From Microbacterium sp. 4R-513 (GTDB lineage: Bacteria; Actinomycetota; Actinomycetes; Actinomycetales; Microbacteriaceae): a stretch of DNA of 64,000 nt. Positions within the stretch are counted from its first letter, which is position 1, and every line of letters starts with the position of its first letter. The stretch is from positions 310,001 through 374,000 of the forward strand of contig NZ_CP049256.1 of NCBI RefSeq assembly GCF_011046485.1. Reading direction: 5' to 3'. Made by a program: the position numbers and the translations under genes. The notes beneath the pieces were generated by a model, which ran no database searches, had not been told where the DNA came from, and saw nothing but the letters and a program-made list of their open reading frames with translations. Below, one piece after another: positions 39,968-48,675 of the stretch.

Positions 39968-40026
39968 CCTCCGAGCCTGGCACACGTCGCCCGTTGCCGA
40001 CCGGCTGATCGGGCTACCGTGGACGC

Positions 40027-40674
40027 ATGCGCGTGCTGCTCGCCTCGACCTCGCCGGCTCGCCTGATGCTTCTGCGCCAGGCTGGGATCGAGCCGCTCAC
40101 GGCGTCGCCCGATGTCGACGAGGAAGCTGTGGTCGCGGCCGTGGAGGCCGCCGAGCGACGCACGCTGCCGCCCGACGAGCACGTCCTGCTCCTCGCGCGC
40201 CGCAAGGCGGCGGACGTCGCCGCGCGCGTTTCGGAGGAGGATCCGTCGTTCGACGGGATCGTCGTCGGCGGCGACTCGATGTTCGAGCTCGACGGGCAGA
40301 TCCTCGGCAAGCCCTACACCCCCGAGGCGGCGTCGGCGCGGTGGCATGCGATGCGCGGGCGCACGGGCGTGCTCCACTCGGGCCACGCCGTCTACCGCCT
40401 GTCCCCGGGCAAGGAGCCGCACGAGGCGCACGCGGTGGCCCAGGCATCCGTCACCTTCTCGGCCGACATGACGGATGCCGAGATCGACGCGTACGTCGCC
40501 TCCGGCGAACCCCTTCACGTCGCGGGCGCATTCACGATCGACAGCCTCGGCGGGCCGTTCATCGAGCGGGTGAGCGGCGACCCTTCGACGGTCGTCGGGA
40601 TGTCGCTGTCGACGCTGCGACGTCTCGTGCGCCAGCTCGGGGTCGAGTGGCCGGACCTCTGGAATCGCTCGTAG
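40027..40674 (+). CDS. Maf family nucleoside triphosphate pyrophosphatase
   Basis: The 215-residue protein starts with LLASTSPARLMLLRQAG, the conserved Maf nucleotide-binding loop, and has VVGGDSMFELDGQILGKP and HALRGRTGVLHSGH-like AMRGRTGVLHSGHAVY. Maf proteins hydrolyse non-standard or modified nucleoside triphosphates to monophosphates and so keep the pool clean. TACCGT ends 6 nt before the ATG, which implies a leaderless transcript. It precedes the biotin carboxylase gene by 78 bp, a gene order common in actinobacteria. Exact substrate class (dTTP/UTP type or m7GTP type) is not decided here. Confidence 0.92.
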   Translation: MRVLLASTSPARLMLLRQAGIEPLTASPDVDEEAVVAAVEAAERRTLPPDEHVLLLARRKAADVAARVSEEDPSFDGIVVGGDSMFELDGQILGKPYTPEAASARWHAMRGRTGVLHSGHAVYRLSPGKEPHEAHAVAQASVTFSADMTDAEIDAYVASGEPLHVAGAFTIDSLGGPFIERVSGDPSTVVGMSLSTLRRLVRQLGVEWPDLWNRS

Positions 40675-40738
40675 ACTCCCACACACGTTCGCGGGCGTTT
40701 CTTGTGCGAGGCACCCAAAAGTGCTTGGAAGCCCATCT

Positions 40739-40744
40739 GTAGGC
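40739..40744 (+). promoter_or_regulatory. -10 box of the biotin carboxylase gene (leaderless)
   Basis: TAGGCT ends 8 nt before the ATG at 40753. TTGGAA at 40724-40729 is too close to serve as a standard -35. Confidence 0.42.
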
Positions 40745-40752
40745 TGACACTC

Positions 40753-42519
40753 ATGCCGCAGATCACCAAGGTTCTCGTTGCCAACCGCGGTGAGATCGCC
40801 GTACGCGTCATCCGCGCCGCCCGCGACTCCGGCAAGGCCTCGGTCGCCGTCTACGCCGACCAGGATCGCGACGCCCTCCACGCGCGACTCGCCGACGAGG
40901 CGTACGCCCTCGAGGGCGCCACGAGCGCCGACACCTACCTCTCGATCGACAAGATCCTCTCGGTGGCCCGCCGCTCCGGCGCCGACGCCGTGCACCCCGG
41001 ATACGGGTTCCTCGCCGAGAACGCCGACTTCGCTCGCGCCGTCATCGGCGCCAGTCTCATCTGGATCGGACCCTCGCCCGAGGCGATCGAGGCGCTGGGC
41101 GACAAGGTCACCGCGCGGCACGTCGCCGAGAAGGTCGGCGCGCCGCTGGCCCCCGGCACGCCCGGCCCGGTGAGCGGCGCCGACGAGGTCGTCGAGTTCG
41201 CCGAGCGCGTGGGCCTGCCCATCGCGATCAAGGCCGCCTACGGCGGCGGCGGGCGCGGCCTCAAGGTGGCGCGCACGATCGACGAGGTGCCCGAGCTCTT
41301 CGAGTCGGCCACGCGCGAGGCCATCACGGCCTTCGGCCGCGGCGAGTGCTTCGTCGAGAAATACCTCGACAAGCCGCGCCACGTCGAGACCCAGTGCCTC
41401 GCGGACGCCGAGGGCAACGTCGTCGTCGTCTCGACGCGCGACTGCTCGCTCCAGCGCCGCCACCAGAAGCTCGTCGAGGAGGCCCCCGCGCCGTTCCTCA
41501 CGGCCGCGCAGAACGAGACGCTCTACTCGGCGTCCAAGGCGATCCTCAAGGAGGTCGGCTACGTCGGCGCGGGAACGTGCGAGTTCCTCATCGGCGCCGA
41601 CGGCACCATCTCCTTCCTCGAGGTCAACACGCGCCTCCAGGTCGAGCACCCCGTGTCCGAGGAGGTCACGGGCATCGACCTCGTCCGCGAGCAGTTCCGC
41701 ATCGCGGAGGGCGGGACGCTCGACTACCCCGACCCGAAGCCCGAGGGGCACTCGATCGAGTTCCGCATCAACGGCGAGGACCCCGGTCGCAACTTCCTGC
41801 CGCAGCCCGGTCCCATCAAGGTCTTCAAGACCTTCGGCGGCCCCGGCATCCGTCTCGACTCCGGAGTGACCGCCGGCGACAGCGTGAGCGGGTCGTTCGA
41901 CTCCCTGCTCGGCAAGATCATCGTCACGGGACGCGACCGCGCCGAGGCGCTCGAGCGCTCCCGCCGCGCCCTCGACGAGTTCGAGGTGGCGGGGCTGCCG
42001 ACGGTGCTCCCGTTCCACCGCAAGGTCGTCCGCGACCCCGCCTTCACGGCCGAGAACGGCGAGTTCGGCGTCTTCACCCGCTGGATCGAGACCGAGTTCG
42101 TCAACGACATCGCTCCGTGGGACGGCGAGCTCGACTCGCCCAAGGCCGCCGAGGCGCGGCACACCGTGGTCGTCGAGGTCGCCGGGAAGCGCCTCGAGGT
42201 GAGCCTCCCCGACCGGATCGTCGCCGCGCCCTCAGCGGCCGGGCGCCCCGCGGCCGTGCCGCCGTCGCGCCGTTCGCACGCGCCGACGGTCGTGGCCGGG
42301 GCATCCGGAGACGCCGTCAAGGCGCCCATGCAGGCGACGATCGTCAAGGTCGCCGTCGAGGAGGGCCAGCAGGTCGTCAAGGGCGACCTCGTGGTCGTGC
42401 TCGAGGCGATGAAGATGGAGCAGCCGATCCAGGCCCACAAGGACGGCGTCATCGGCGCGATCAACGCCGATCCCGGCACGACCGTGTCGGCCGGGCACCA
42501 GCTCCTGACGATCTCCTAG
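40753..42519 (+). CDS. Acyl-CoA carboxylase alpha subunit (biotin carboxylase + BCCP)
   Basis: The 588-residue protein unites a biotin carboxylase (ATP-grasp) and a biotin carrier domain. [43 protein letters not shown] (ATP-binding loop) and [15 protein letters not shown] are all present; [11 protein letters not shown] near the C-terminus carries the biotinyl lysine (about residue 554). It would work with the beta and epsilon subunits encoded at 33.2-35.1 kb and be biotinylated by the BirA nearby. The ATG at 40753 is preferred to 40702 because of the -10 box and the family's [13 protein letters not shown] start. Confidence 0.96.
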   Translation: MPQITKVLVANRGEIAVRVIRAARDSGKASVAVYADQDRDALHARLADEAYALEGATSADTYLSIDKILSVARRSGADAVHPGYGFLAENADFARAVIGASLIWIGPSPEAIEALGDKVTARHVAEKVGAPLAPGTPGPVSGADEVVEFAERVGLPIAIKAAYGGGGRGLKVARTIDEVPELFESATREAITAFGRGECFVEKYLDKPRHVETQCLADAEGNVVVVSTRDCSLQRRHQKLVEEAPAPFLTAAQNETLYSASKAILKEVGYVGAGTCEFLIGADGTISFLEVNTRLQVEHPVSEEVTGIDLVREQFRIAEGGTLDYPDPKPEGHSIEFRINGEDPGRNFLPQPGPIKVFKTFGGPGIRLDSGVTAGDSVSGSFDSLLGKIIVTGRDRAEALERSRRALDEFEVAGLPTVLPFHRKVVRDPAFTAENGEFGVFTRWIETEFVNDIAPWDGELDSPKAAEARHTVVVEVAGKRLEVSLPDRIVAAPSAAGRPAAVPPSRRSHAPTVVAGASGDAVKAPMQATIVKVAVEEGQQVVKGDLVVVLEAMKMEQPIQAHKDGVIGAINADPGTTVSAGHQLLTIS

Positions 42520-42534
42520 GCCTCATCGCGGCGA

Positions 42535-42655
42535 GAGCCGGCGGCGAGAGCGTACGTTCTCGGCGAGAGCACACGTCGTGTGCGCGAGTCTGGTGGGTTC
42601 TCGGCGAGAGCGTACGCTCCGGGCGCGGGCGACGACGGATGCCGCGGCATCCGTC
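42535..42655. repeat. Repeats and a 22-bp perfect palindrome between convergent genes
   Basis: CGGCGAGAGCGTACG occurs at about 42541-42555 and again at about 42602-42616, with a related CTCGGCGAGAGCACACG between. GCACACGTCGTGTGC makes a hairpin near 42570. The palindrome at 42634-42655 (GACGGATGCCG and its complement) is perfect and lies 6 bp from the end of the convergent lpdA gene. Together they could stop both transcripts. No gene is visible in this 141-bp gap. Confidence 0.55.
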
Positions 42656-42660
42656 ACGTG

Positions 42661-44109
42661 TCAGGCGCCGTAGATGGTGTGGTCGACGACGTGCATCGCG
42701 CGGGCCGAGTCGGTGATCGTGCCCGACAGCGACGGATACACCGCGAAGACGCGCGAGACCTGGTCGACCGTGAGACGCCGCTCCACGGCGATCGCGATCG
42801 GGTAGATCAGCTCGGACGCCCGCGGGCCCACGATGACGCCGCCGATGACGCTGCCGCTCCCCTGCCGGGCGATGAGCTTGACGAAGCCGTCCTTGATGCC
42901 CATCATCTTGGCGCGCGGGTTGGCGGCGAGCGGGAGCTTGTGGACGACTCCCTGGATGAGGCCGTCGGCGATGTCCTTCTCCTGCCAGCCGACCGTCGCG
43001 ATCTCGGGAGCCGTGAAGATGTTCGACGCGATCCGGCGCCGCTCGAGAGGGATCACCACGTCGCCGAGGGCGTGGAAGACCGCCGTGCGTCCCTGCATCG
43101 CGGCGACCGAGGCGAGCGGGATGAACGTCGTGCAGTCGCCGGCGGCATAGATGTTCGGGATCGAGGTGCGCGCGACGCGGTTGACCTGGATGTGGCCCGA
43201 CTCGGTCATCTGCACGCCCGCCTCCTCGAGGCCGATGCCCTTCGTGTTCGGAACGGCGCCGACGGCCATGAGGCAGTGGCTGCCCTCGACGGTGCGGCCG
43301 TCGGCGAGCGTCACGACCACGCCGTCGCCCGATCGCTCGACCTTCTCGGCGCGGGACTTCGACAGCACGTTCATGCCGCCGCGCTTGAAGACCTTCTCGA
43401 GCACCGCCGCGGCATCGGCATCCTCACCCGGAAGCACCTGGTCGCGGCTCGAGACGAGCGTGACCTTCGCGCCGAGGTTCATGTAGGCGCCGGCGAACTC
43501 GGCGCCCGTGACGCCCGAGCCGATGACGATGAGGTGCTCGGGCAGCGCCTCCATGTCGTAGAGCTGGGTCCACGTGAGGATCCGCTCGCCGTCGGGCTTG
43601 GCCGTCGGGAGGATGCGCGGCGAGGCTCCGACCGAGACGACGATCGTGTCGGCCTCGATGCGGTCGAAGTCGGTGCCGCGCGGTCCGGTCGAGATGACGA
43701 CGGCGTTCTCGCCTTCCAGGCGACCGTGGCCGGAGATGATCCGGACGCCCGCCTCGACGAGCGCGGCGCGCATGTCGTCGGACTGCTGACGGGCGAGCGA
43801 GAGGAGGCGCTTGTTGACGGCGGCCAGGTTGATCGCGATCTCGGGCTTGAGCGGCTTGCCCGACTCGCCCTTCGCGAAGAGCTGCACCCCGAGGTCGCCC
43901 GCGGCCCCGATGGCGACGGCGGCGTCCGCGGTCGCGATGAGCGACTTCGACGGCACGACGTCGGTGATGACGGCGGACCCGCCGACGCCCACCCGCTCGA
44001 CGAGGGTCACCTCGGCCCCGAACTGCGCCGCGGCGAGCGCGGCCTCGTATCCGCCGGGTCCCCCGCCGATGATCGCGATGCTCTGGGTGCGCTCGAAGCT
44101 CACAGACAT
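42661..44109 (-). CDS. LpdA-type NAD(P)H quinone reductase, lipoamide-dehydrogenase-like
   Basis: The 482-residue flavoprotein has the FAD motif IIGGGPGGYEAALAAAQ, a central NAD motif VIGSGVTGAEFAGAY and the IYAAGDCT FAD block. It looks like dihydrolipoamide dehydrogenase but the CxxxxC redox pair is replaced: the segment reads GVGGSAVITDVVPSKSL with no cysteine. The C-terminal HPTLSE-like motif is VYPSLSGT, lacking the catalytic histidine. These two losses match LpdA (Rv3303c) of Mycobacterium tuberculosis, an NAD(P)H:quinone oxidoreductase. The start may be ATG 44109 or 44118. It is divergent from the purine nucleoside phosphorylase gene. Confidence 0.9.
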   Translation of the reverse strand: MSVSFERTQSIAIIGGGPGGYEAALAAAQFGAEVTLVERVGVGGSAVITDVVPSKSLIATADAAVAIGAAGDLGVQLFAKGESGKPLKPEIAINLAAVNKRLLSLARQQSDDMRAALVEAGVRIISGHGRLEGENAVVISTGPRGTDFDRIEADTIVVSVGASPRILPTAKPDGERILTWTQLYDMEALPEHLIVIGSGVTGAEFAGAYMNLGAKVTLVSSRDQVLPGEDADAAAVLEKVFKRGGMNVLSKSRAEKVERSGDGVVVTLADGRTVEGSHCLMAVGAVPNTKGIGLEEAGVQMTESGHIQVNRVARTSIPNIYAAGDCTTFIPLASVAAMQGRTAVFHALGDVVIPLERRRIASNIFTAPEIATVGWQEKDIADGLIQGVVHKLPLAANPRAKMMGIKDGFVKLIARQGSGSVIGGVIVGPRASELIYPIAIAVERRLTVDQVSRVFAVYPSLSGTITDSARAMHVVDHTIYGA

Positions 44110-44193
44110 GGCTCCCATTCTCACAGTCCGCCCGCCCGCCCGCCGCATCGGCGGCGGTCGCGACATCGTCCGACGCGCGCGGGGAACCGCTCG

Positions 44194-44223
44194 TTGGCCC
44201 CTCCGACGCGGTCTCCCTAGAGT
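44194..44223 (+). promoter_or_regulatory. Promoter of the nucleoside phosphorylase/phosphomutase operon
   Basis: TTGGCC (44194-44199), an 18-bp spacer and TAGAGT (44218-44223) form the best-spaced promoter in the window. Seven nt separate it from the ATG at 44231, so the transcript is predicted to be leaderless. Confidence 0.5.
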
Positions 44224-44230
44224 GGTGGGC

Positions 44231-45064
44231 ATGTCAGAGACGACCCCCAATCCCCTCGACGACCCAGCGGCCGACCCGTTCGCGATCGCGGCGGAAGCCG
44301 CCGCCGACATCGCGCGCATCACGGGCGTCGAGCACCACGACATCGCGCTGACGCTCGGCAGCGGCTGGGGCAAGGCGGCCGAGCTCCTCGGCGAGACGAC
44401 GGCGACCTTCCCGGCGACCGACGTGACCGGCTTCAGCGCGCCGGCCCTCGCGGGGCACGTGGGGACGCTCCGCAGCGTCGTGACACCGAAGGGCAAGCAC
44501 GTCCTCGTCATCGGCGCACGCACGCACTTCTACGAGGGTCACGGCGTCCGCCGGGTCGTCCACAGCGTCCGCACCGCGGCGGCCACCGGCGCGCGCACGA
44601 TGGTGCTGACCAACGGCGCCGGCGGCATCAAGCACGGCTGGAAGCCCGGCACGCCGGTGCTCATCAGCGACCACATCAACCTCACGGCATCCACCCCGCT
44701 CGAGGGGGCGACGTTCATCGACCTCACCGATCTCTACTCCGTGCGTCTGCGCGATCTCGCCCGCCGGATCGACCCGAGCCTCGACGAGGGCGTCTACTGC
44801 CAGTTCACGGGACCGCAGTACGAGACGCCGGCCGAGGTGCGCATGGCCAAGGCGATCGGCGGTCACATCGTCGGCATGTCGACGGCGCTCGAGGCGATCG
44901 CCGCGCGCCAGGCCGGGATGGAGATCCTCGGCTTCTCGCTGATCACGAACATGGCGGCGGGCATCCAGACGACTCCGCTCAGCCACCAGGAGGTGATCGA
45001 GGCCGGCCGCGAGGCCGAGCCGGTCATCTCGTCGCTGCTCGCCCGCGTCATCGGGGCCCTGTGA
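44231..45064 (+). CDS. Purine-nucleoside phosphorylase
   Basis: The 277-residue enzyme cleaves purine nucleosides with phosphate to base and (deoxy)ribose-1-phosphate. TLGSGWGKAAELL is the phosphate-binding start, ARTHFYEGH and VLTNGAGGIKHGW are trimeric PNP motifs, and FTGPQYETPAEVRM followed by VGMSTALEAIAARQAG forms the purine and pentose site. This is the PNPase/MTAP class II fold. The phosphohexomutase starts in its stop codon (GTGA), and that coupling fits a pathway turning pentose or hexose 1-phosphates into 5/6-phosphates. The frame is open back to 43811 but only through the divergent gene. Confidence 0.94.
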   Translation: MSETTPNPLDDPAADPFAIAAEAAADIARITGVEHHDIALTLGSGWGKAAELLGETTATFPATDVTGFSAPALAGHVGTLRSVVTPKGKHVLVIGARTHFYEGHGVRRVVHSVRTAAATGARTMVLTNGAGGIKHGWKPGTPVLISDHINLTASTPLEGATFIDLTDLYSVRLRDLARRIDPSLDEGVYCQFTGPQYETPAEVRMAKAIGGHIVGMSTALEAIAARQAGMEILGFSLITNMAAGIQTTPLSHQEVIEAGREAEPVISSLLARVIGAL

Positions 45065-46734
45065 GCACCGCCGCCGCGCGGGCCGAGGCCTGGCTCGCCC
45101 AGGACCCCGACCCCGAGACGCGCGAGGAGCTCTCGGCACTGCTCGAGCGCGTCGAGAAGGGGGATGCCGCGGCATCCGTCGATCTCGAGGACCGGTTCGC
45201 GGGGCGCCTCGCCTTCGGCACGGCCGGCCTTCGCGGCGAACTGGGCGCCGGCAGCAACCGCATGAACCGGGTGCTCGTGGCGCAGGCGGCGGCGGGCCTC
45301 GGCGCCTACCTGCTCGAGAAGGCGGGCGGCGCCCGGCCGACGGTCGTGATCGGGTACGACGGCCGCCGCAACTCCCGCGTGTTCGCCGAGGACTCCGCCG
45401 AGCTGTTCGCGGGCGCCGGGATCCGGGCCGTCCTGCTCCCGCGACTCCTCCCGACGCCCGTCCTCGCATTCGCCGTGCGGCACCTGGACGCCGATGCCGG
45501 CGTCATGGTGACGGCCAGCCACAACCCTCCCAACGACAACGGGTACAAGGTCTACCTCGGCGGGGCGAACGAGGGCGCGCAGATCGTATCGCCCGCCGAC
45601 GCCGAGATCGCGGCGCACATCGAGCGCATCGCCGCGGGGGACGCGGCATCCCTCCCCCGCTCGGCAGAGTACGAGACCGCGCCCGAGTCGGTCGTCGACG
45701 CGTATATCGCCGCGACGGCGGCCGTCGCGCCGGCGCCCGCGGGGGCGGAAGGCCTGTCGTGGGTCTACACCGCCATGCACGGCGTCGGATGGGAGACGCT
45801 CTCGCGCATCGTCGAGGCGGCGGGATACCCCGCGCCGACGCTCGTTGCGGAGCAGATCGAGCCCGACGGAGCGTTCCCGACCGTCGCGTTCCCCAACCCC
45901 GAAGAGCCCGGTGCGATGGACCTCGCGTTCGAGACGGCGCGCCGCGCCGGCGCAGAGCTCATCATCGCGAACGACCCCGACGCCGACCGGCTGGCCGTCG
46001 CCGTCCCCGACGATGACGCGCCCGGCGGCTGGCGGCGCCTGAGCGGCAACCAGATCGGGCTGCTGCTGGGCTGGCGGGCCGCGCAGCGGGCGAAGGCGAC
46101 GGATGCCGCGCCCCCCGCGTCGCTCGCCTGCTCGCTCGTGTCCTCCCCCGGCCTGCAGACGGTGGCCGAGCACTACGGTCTCGACTTCCACGCGACGCTC
46201 ACGGGCTTCAAGTGGATCTCGCGCGCGCCGGGCCTCGTCTTCGGGTTCGAGGAGGCGCTCGGCTATCTCGTCAACCCCGAGACCGTCCGCGACAAGGACG
46301 GCGTTTCGGCCGCGATCGCGATGCTCGGCATGGTGTCCGAGGCCCGGGGGCGCGGGGCATCCGTCGCCGATCTCGTGAGGGAGTTCGACGAGACGTTCGG
46401 CTACTTCGCGAGCGACCAGATCTCGGTGCGCGTCGAGCAGCTGTCGGTCATCGCCGACGTCATGGCGGCCCTGCGGGCGCGCCATCCCTCGCGGATCGGC
46501 GAGGTCGTGGTGGAGCGGGTCGACGACCTGCTCACCGGGGTCGACGATCTGCCGCCCGGCGATGTGCTGCGGTTCTGGCTCGCGGACGGGTCACGAGTCA
46601 TCGTGCGTCCGAGCGGGACGGAGCCCAAGCTCAAGCTCTACCTCGACGTGCGGGGCGACTCGTCGGCGGACGCAGCGCATCGGATCGCGGCCCTGGCCGA
46701 CGGAGCGCGGGCGCTGCTGGCCGAGGTCTCCTGA
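45061..46734 (+). CDS. Phosphoglucomutase/phosphomannomutase family enzyme
   Basis: The 557-residue protein belongs to the alpha-D-phosphohexomutase superfamily. GTAGLRGELGAGSNRMN starts the fold, TASHNPPNDNGYKVY holds the phosphoserine (about residue 153), NDPDADRLAV is the metal loop, ALGYLV-like FEEALGYLV the sugar loop, and RPSGTEPKLKLYLD the phosphate-binding loop. Its length and its close coupling to a nucleoside phosphorylase suggest the PGM2-like branch, which can act on deoxyribose- and ribose-1-phosphate as well as glucose-1-phosphate. It may also feed glucose-1-phosphate to rmlA. It starts with GTG 45061. Confidence 0.92.
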   Translation: MSTAAARAEAWLAQDPDPETREELSALLERVEKGDAAASVDLEDRFAGRLAFGTAGLRGELGAGSNRMNRVLVAQAAAGLGAYLLEKAGGARPTVVIGYDGRRNSRVFAEDSAELFAGAGIRAVLLPRLLPTPVLAFAVRHLDADAGVMVTASHNPPNDNGYKVYLGGANEGAQIVSPADAEIAAHIERIAAGDAASLPRSAEYETAPESVVDAYIAATAAVAPAPAGAEGLSWVYTAMHGVGWETLSRIVEAAGYPAPTLVAEQIEPDGAFPTVAFPNPEEPGAMDLAFETARRAGAELIIANDPDADRLAVAVPDDDAPGGWRRLSGNQIGLLLGWRAAQRAKATDAAPPASLACSLVSSPGLQTVAEHYGLDFHATLTGFKWISRAPGLVFGFEEALGYLVNPETVRDKDGVSAAIAMLGMVSEARGRGASVADLVREFDETFGYFASDQISVRVEQLSVIADVMAALRARHPSRIGEVVVERVDDLLTGVDDLPPGDVLRFWLADGSRVIVRPSGTEPKLKLYLDVRGDSSADAAHRIAALADGARALLAEVS

Positions 46735-46793
46735 CGCGGCGCGACGCGGGGGTTGCGTTGGTCCTGCCCTCAGCAGCGCGGTCGCTTCCCGTT

Positions 46794-46799
46794 TAGGCT
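46794..46799 (+). promoter_or_regulatory. -10 box of the GNAT gene (leaderless)
   Basis: TAGGCT ends 7 nt before the GTG at 46807, which supports that start over an upstream in-frame ATG at 46753. Confidence 0.42.
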
Positions 46800-46806
46800 C
46801 GGGGGC

Positions 46807-47391
46807 GTGCTGCTGACCGATCCGATCACGCTCCAGAACGGCTGGGTTGCCCTCGAGCCGCTCTCGCACGAGCACGGCGACGATCTCGCCGCCGCGACGG
46901 AGGGGCTCGAGTACGCCTGGTACACGAGCGCGCCGACGCCCGCCGGCATCCCGGCCGAAATCGACCGCCGGCTCGCGTGGCAGGCCGAGGGGCACATGAA
47001 CCCCTGGGCCGTGCGCCGCCTCTCGACGGGGCGCGTCGTCGGCATGACGACGTTCTGCAACATCGACCAGGCCAATCGGCACGTCGAGATCGGGTACACC
47101 TGGCTCTCGCCGTCGGCGCAGCGCACCGAGGTCAACACGGCCGCCAAGCTCGCGCTGCTCGGCCACGCGTTCGACGCGTGCGACGCGATCGCGGTCGAGC
47201 TGCGGACGCACTTCCACAACCGGCAGTCGCGGGCCGCGATCGCGCGCCTCGGCGCCAAGCAGGACGGCATCCTCCGCAACCACCGGCTCGGCCCTGACGG
47301 GACGCTGCGCGACACGGTCGTCTTCTCGATCCTCCCGCACGAGTGGCCCGCCGTCCGCCTGGGGTTGCGCGAGCGCCTCGCCCGGCGCTGA
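46807..47391 (+). CDS. GNAT family acetyltransferase
   Basis: The 194-residue protein fits the RimJ/RimL-like GNAT group (Acetyltransf_3): VALEPLSHEHGDDL at the start, GRVVGMTTFCNID, HVEIGYTWLSPSAQRTEVN and HNRQSRAAIARLGAKQDGIL, the last being the acetyl-CoA-contact helix, then a terminal strand pair. Such enzymes acetylate amino groups of ribosomal proteins, amino acids or toxins; the substrate cannot be inferred. GTG 46807 lies 7 nt from a TAGGCT box. It stands alone, 72 bp after the mutase gene and before the repeat-flanked AbiEi-like gene. Confidence 0.87.
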   Translation: MLLTDPITLQNGWVALEPLSHEHGDDLAAATEGLEYAWYTSAPTPAGIPAEIDRRLAWQAEGHMNPWAVRRLSTGRVVGMTTFCNIDQANRHVEIGYTWLSPSAQRTEVNTAAKLALLGHAFDACDAIAVELRTHFHNRQSRAAIARLGAKQDGILRNHRLGPDGTLRDTVVFSILPHEWPAVRLGLRERLARR

Positions 47392-47439
47392 CCCGCCGCC
47401 CCCGGCATCCATCCGCCTCCCGGCCCTCCACGTGGGGGC

Positions 47440-47506
47440 TTTGGGGCGGATTCGGTCAGCGGCACGCCGCCCGCCTCCGCGTGTCGGTGACGGAACGCGC
47501 CCCAAA
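47440..47506 (+). repeat. 67-bp palindromic element, left of the AbiEi-like gene
   Basis: The element begins TTTGGGGCG and ends CGCCCCAAA, so its ends are inverted repeats. A related 67-bp element lies at 48578-48644 on the other side of the gene in the same orientation; the two share the ends and the right half (CGGAA then GCGCCCCAAA). This is the form of a REP- or MITE-like element. Confidence 0.6.
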
Positions 47507-47611
47507 CCCTCCTGCGACGGCGAGCCTCCACAGTGGGTTGGGCGCGCCGGCTGTACACCGGGTCGGCCGGAACGGGGCGCTGGCAGGAGTCGGGCGACGC
47601 AGGGTCGATGG

Positions 47612-48568
47612 GTGGAAGGACTGCCCCTGTACCGGCGCACCGAGCTCGCATCGTGGGGGTTCGGGTCGGCGCGGATCCTCGAGTCCGTAGCGAACGGGCT
47701 GCTGATCAAAGTGCGCCCCGGGATGTTCAGCCTCGCCGAAAGCTGGCAGCTCGCCACACCCGAGGAACGCGTCGTCGCGCGCGCCCGGGCACTCGCGTCG
47801 TCGTCTCGGACACCACCGTTGTTCTCCCACGAGACCGCGGCGGCGCTGCACGGGTTGCCCCTTCTCGCTCCCGATCCGAGGAAAGTGCACGTGACGCTGG
47901 ACGCGGATCGGCCGGGCGCGGCGGCGGGCGTCATCCGGCATCGCGGTGAGGTCGGCTCGGACCAGATCGTCGAGGTCGACGGCCTCCGCTGCACCGCTCT
48001 GACGCGCACGATCGCCGACATCGCGCGGACCGCGGCGTTCGAGCAGGCCGTGGTCGTGACGGATGCGATGCTGCGCCGCCTATGCGTCACGAGCCGCGCG
48101 GACTACGACGACGACCGGGCGGCGGAGGTGCGTGCGGAGCTTCGAGCCATCGTGCGGGAGAGCGCGCACGGGCGATCCCGCGCGGAGCGCGTGCTGCGCT
48201 TTGCCGATGGTCGCGCCGAGCTCCCCGGCGAGAGCGTGAGCCGCATCAGGCTGGCCCAGATCGGATTCCGCCCCGCGCGACTTCAAGTCGCCGTGCCGGG
48301 GCCGACCCGAACGGTGACCTACTACGTCGACTTCGCCCTCGATGATGCGGGGGTCTACGGCGAGTTCGACGGCCGCATCAAGTACGAGGACGGCCGATTG
48401 CTCGTCCAGCGCTCACCGGATGAGATCTTCGAGCGCGAGAAGCAGCGCGAGGACTGGATCCGGGGAACGACCGGGCGATCCGTCGTCAGGTGGGGCTGGC
48501 CGCACATCGCCACCGCCGCAGCGCTCGCCGAGAGGCTCGCTGCCTTCGGCATCCGTCCTGCCGGGTGA
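47612..48568 (+). CDS. AbiEi-like antitoxin-domain protein with a C-terminal nuclease-like domain
   Basis: The 318-residue protein resembles the many actinobacterial proteins labelled as AbiEi-type antitoxin domain (type IV toxin-antitoxin). Residues about 5-60 (YRRTELASWGFGSARI...RPGMFSL) look like the N-terminal winged helix; SHETAAALHGLPLL and VDGLRCTALTRTIADIAR follow as in that family. The C-terminus, YYVDFALDDAGVYGEFDG then QRSPDEIFEREKQRED and VVRWGWPHI, has the spaced acidic residues of DUF559/very-short-patch-like nucleases. No AbiEii toxin nucleotidyltransferase gene is next to it. The start GTG 47612 is tentative. It is bracketed by two palindromic elements, which suggests that it arrived as a unit. 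Confidence 0.6.
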   Translation: MEGLPLYRRTELASWGFGSARILESVANGLLIKVRPGMFSLAESWQLATPEERVVARARALASSSRTPPLFSHETAAALHGLPLLAPDPRKVHVTLDADRPGAAAGVIRHRGEVGSDQIVEVDGLRCTALTRTIADIARTAAFEQAVVVTDAMLRRLCVTSRADYDDDRAAEVRAELRAIVRESAHGRSRAERVLRFADGRAELPGESVSRIRLAQIGFRPARLQVAVPGPTRTVTYYVDFALDDAGVYGEFDGRIKYEDGRLLVQRSPDEIFEREKQREDWIRGTTGRSVVRWGWPHIATAAALAERLAAFGIRPAG

Positions 48569-48577
48569 GCGGGGGCG

Positions 48578-48644
48578 TTTCGGGGCGCGATCCGCTGACG
48601 ACGCGCCGCCTCAGCGGCGTGGCGCAACCGGAAGGCGCCCCAAA
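48578..48644 (+). repeat. 67-bp palindromic element, right of the AbiEi-like gene
   Basis: It begins TTTCGGGGCG and ends GGCGCCCCAAA and has an inner hairpin, GCCGCCTCAGCGGC. It starts 10 bp after the stop of the gene and is followed by the end of the convergent mtlR-type gene 32 bp later. See its partner at 47440-47506. Confidence 0.6.
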
Positions 48645-48675
48645 CCCAAAAAGAGGGAAGCGGGGGATGCCGGAG

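Noticed and set aside
39598..42162. 854-residue open frame on the minus strand
   Set aside because: It crosses maf, the biotin carboxylase and part of the methyltransferase gene in antisense; its composition is that of a high-GC shadow frame.
42661..44109. Dihydrolipoamide dehydrogenase (E3)
   Set aside because: The redox cysteine pair and the catalytic histidine motif are missing; it fits LpdA-type quinone reductase.
47612..48568. Full type IV toxin-antitoxin system
   Set aside because: Only the AbiEi-like part is present; no nucleotidyltransferase toxin gene is adjacent.
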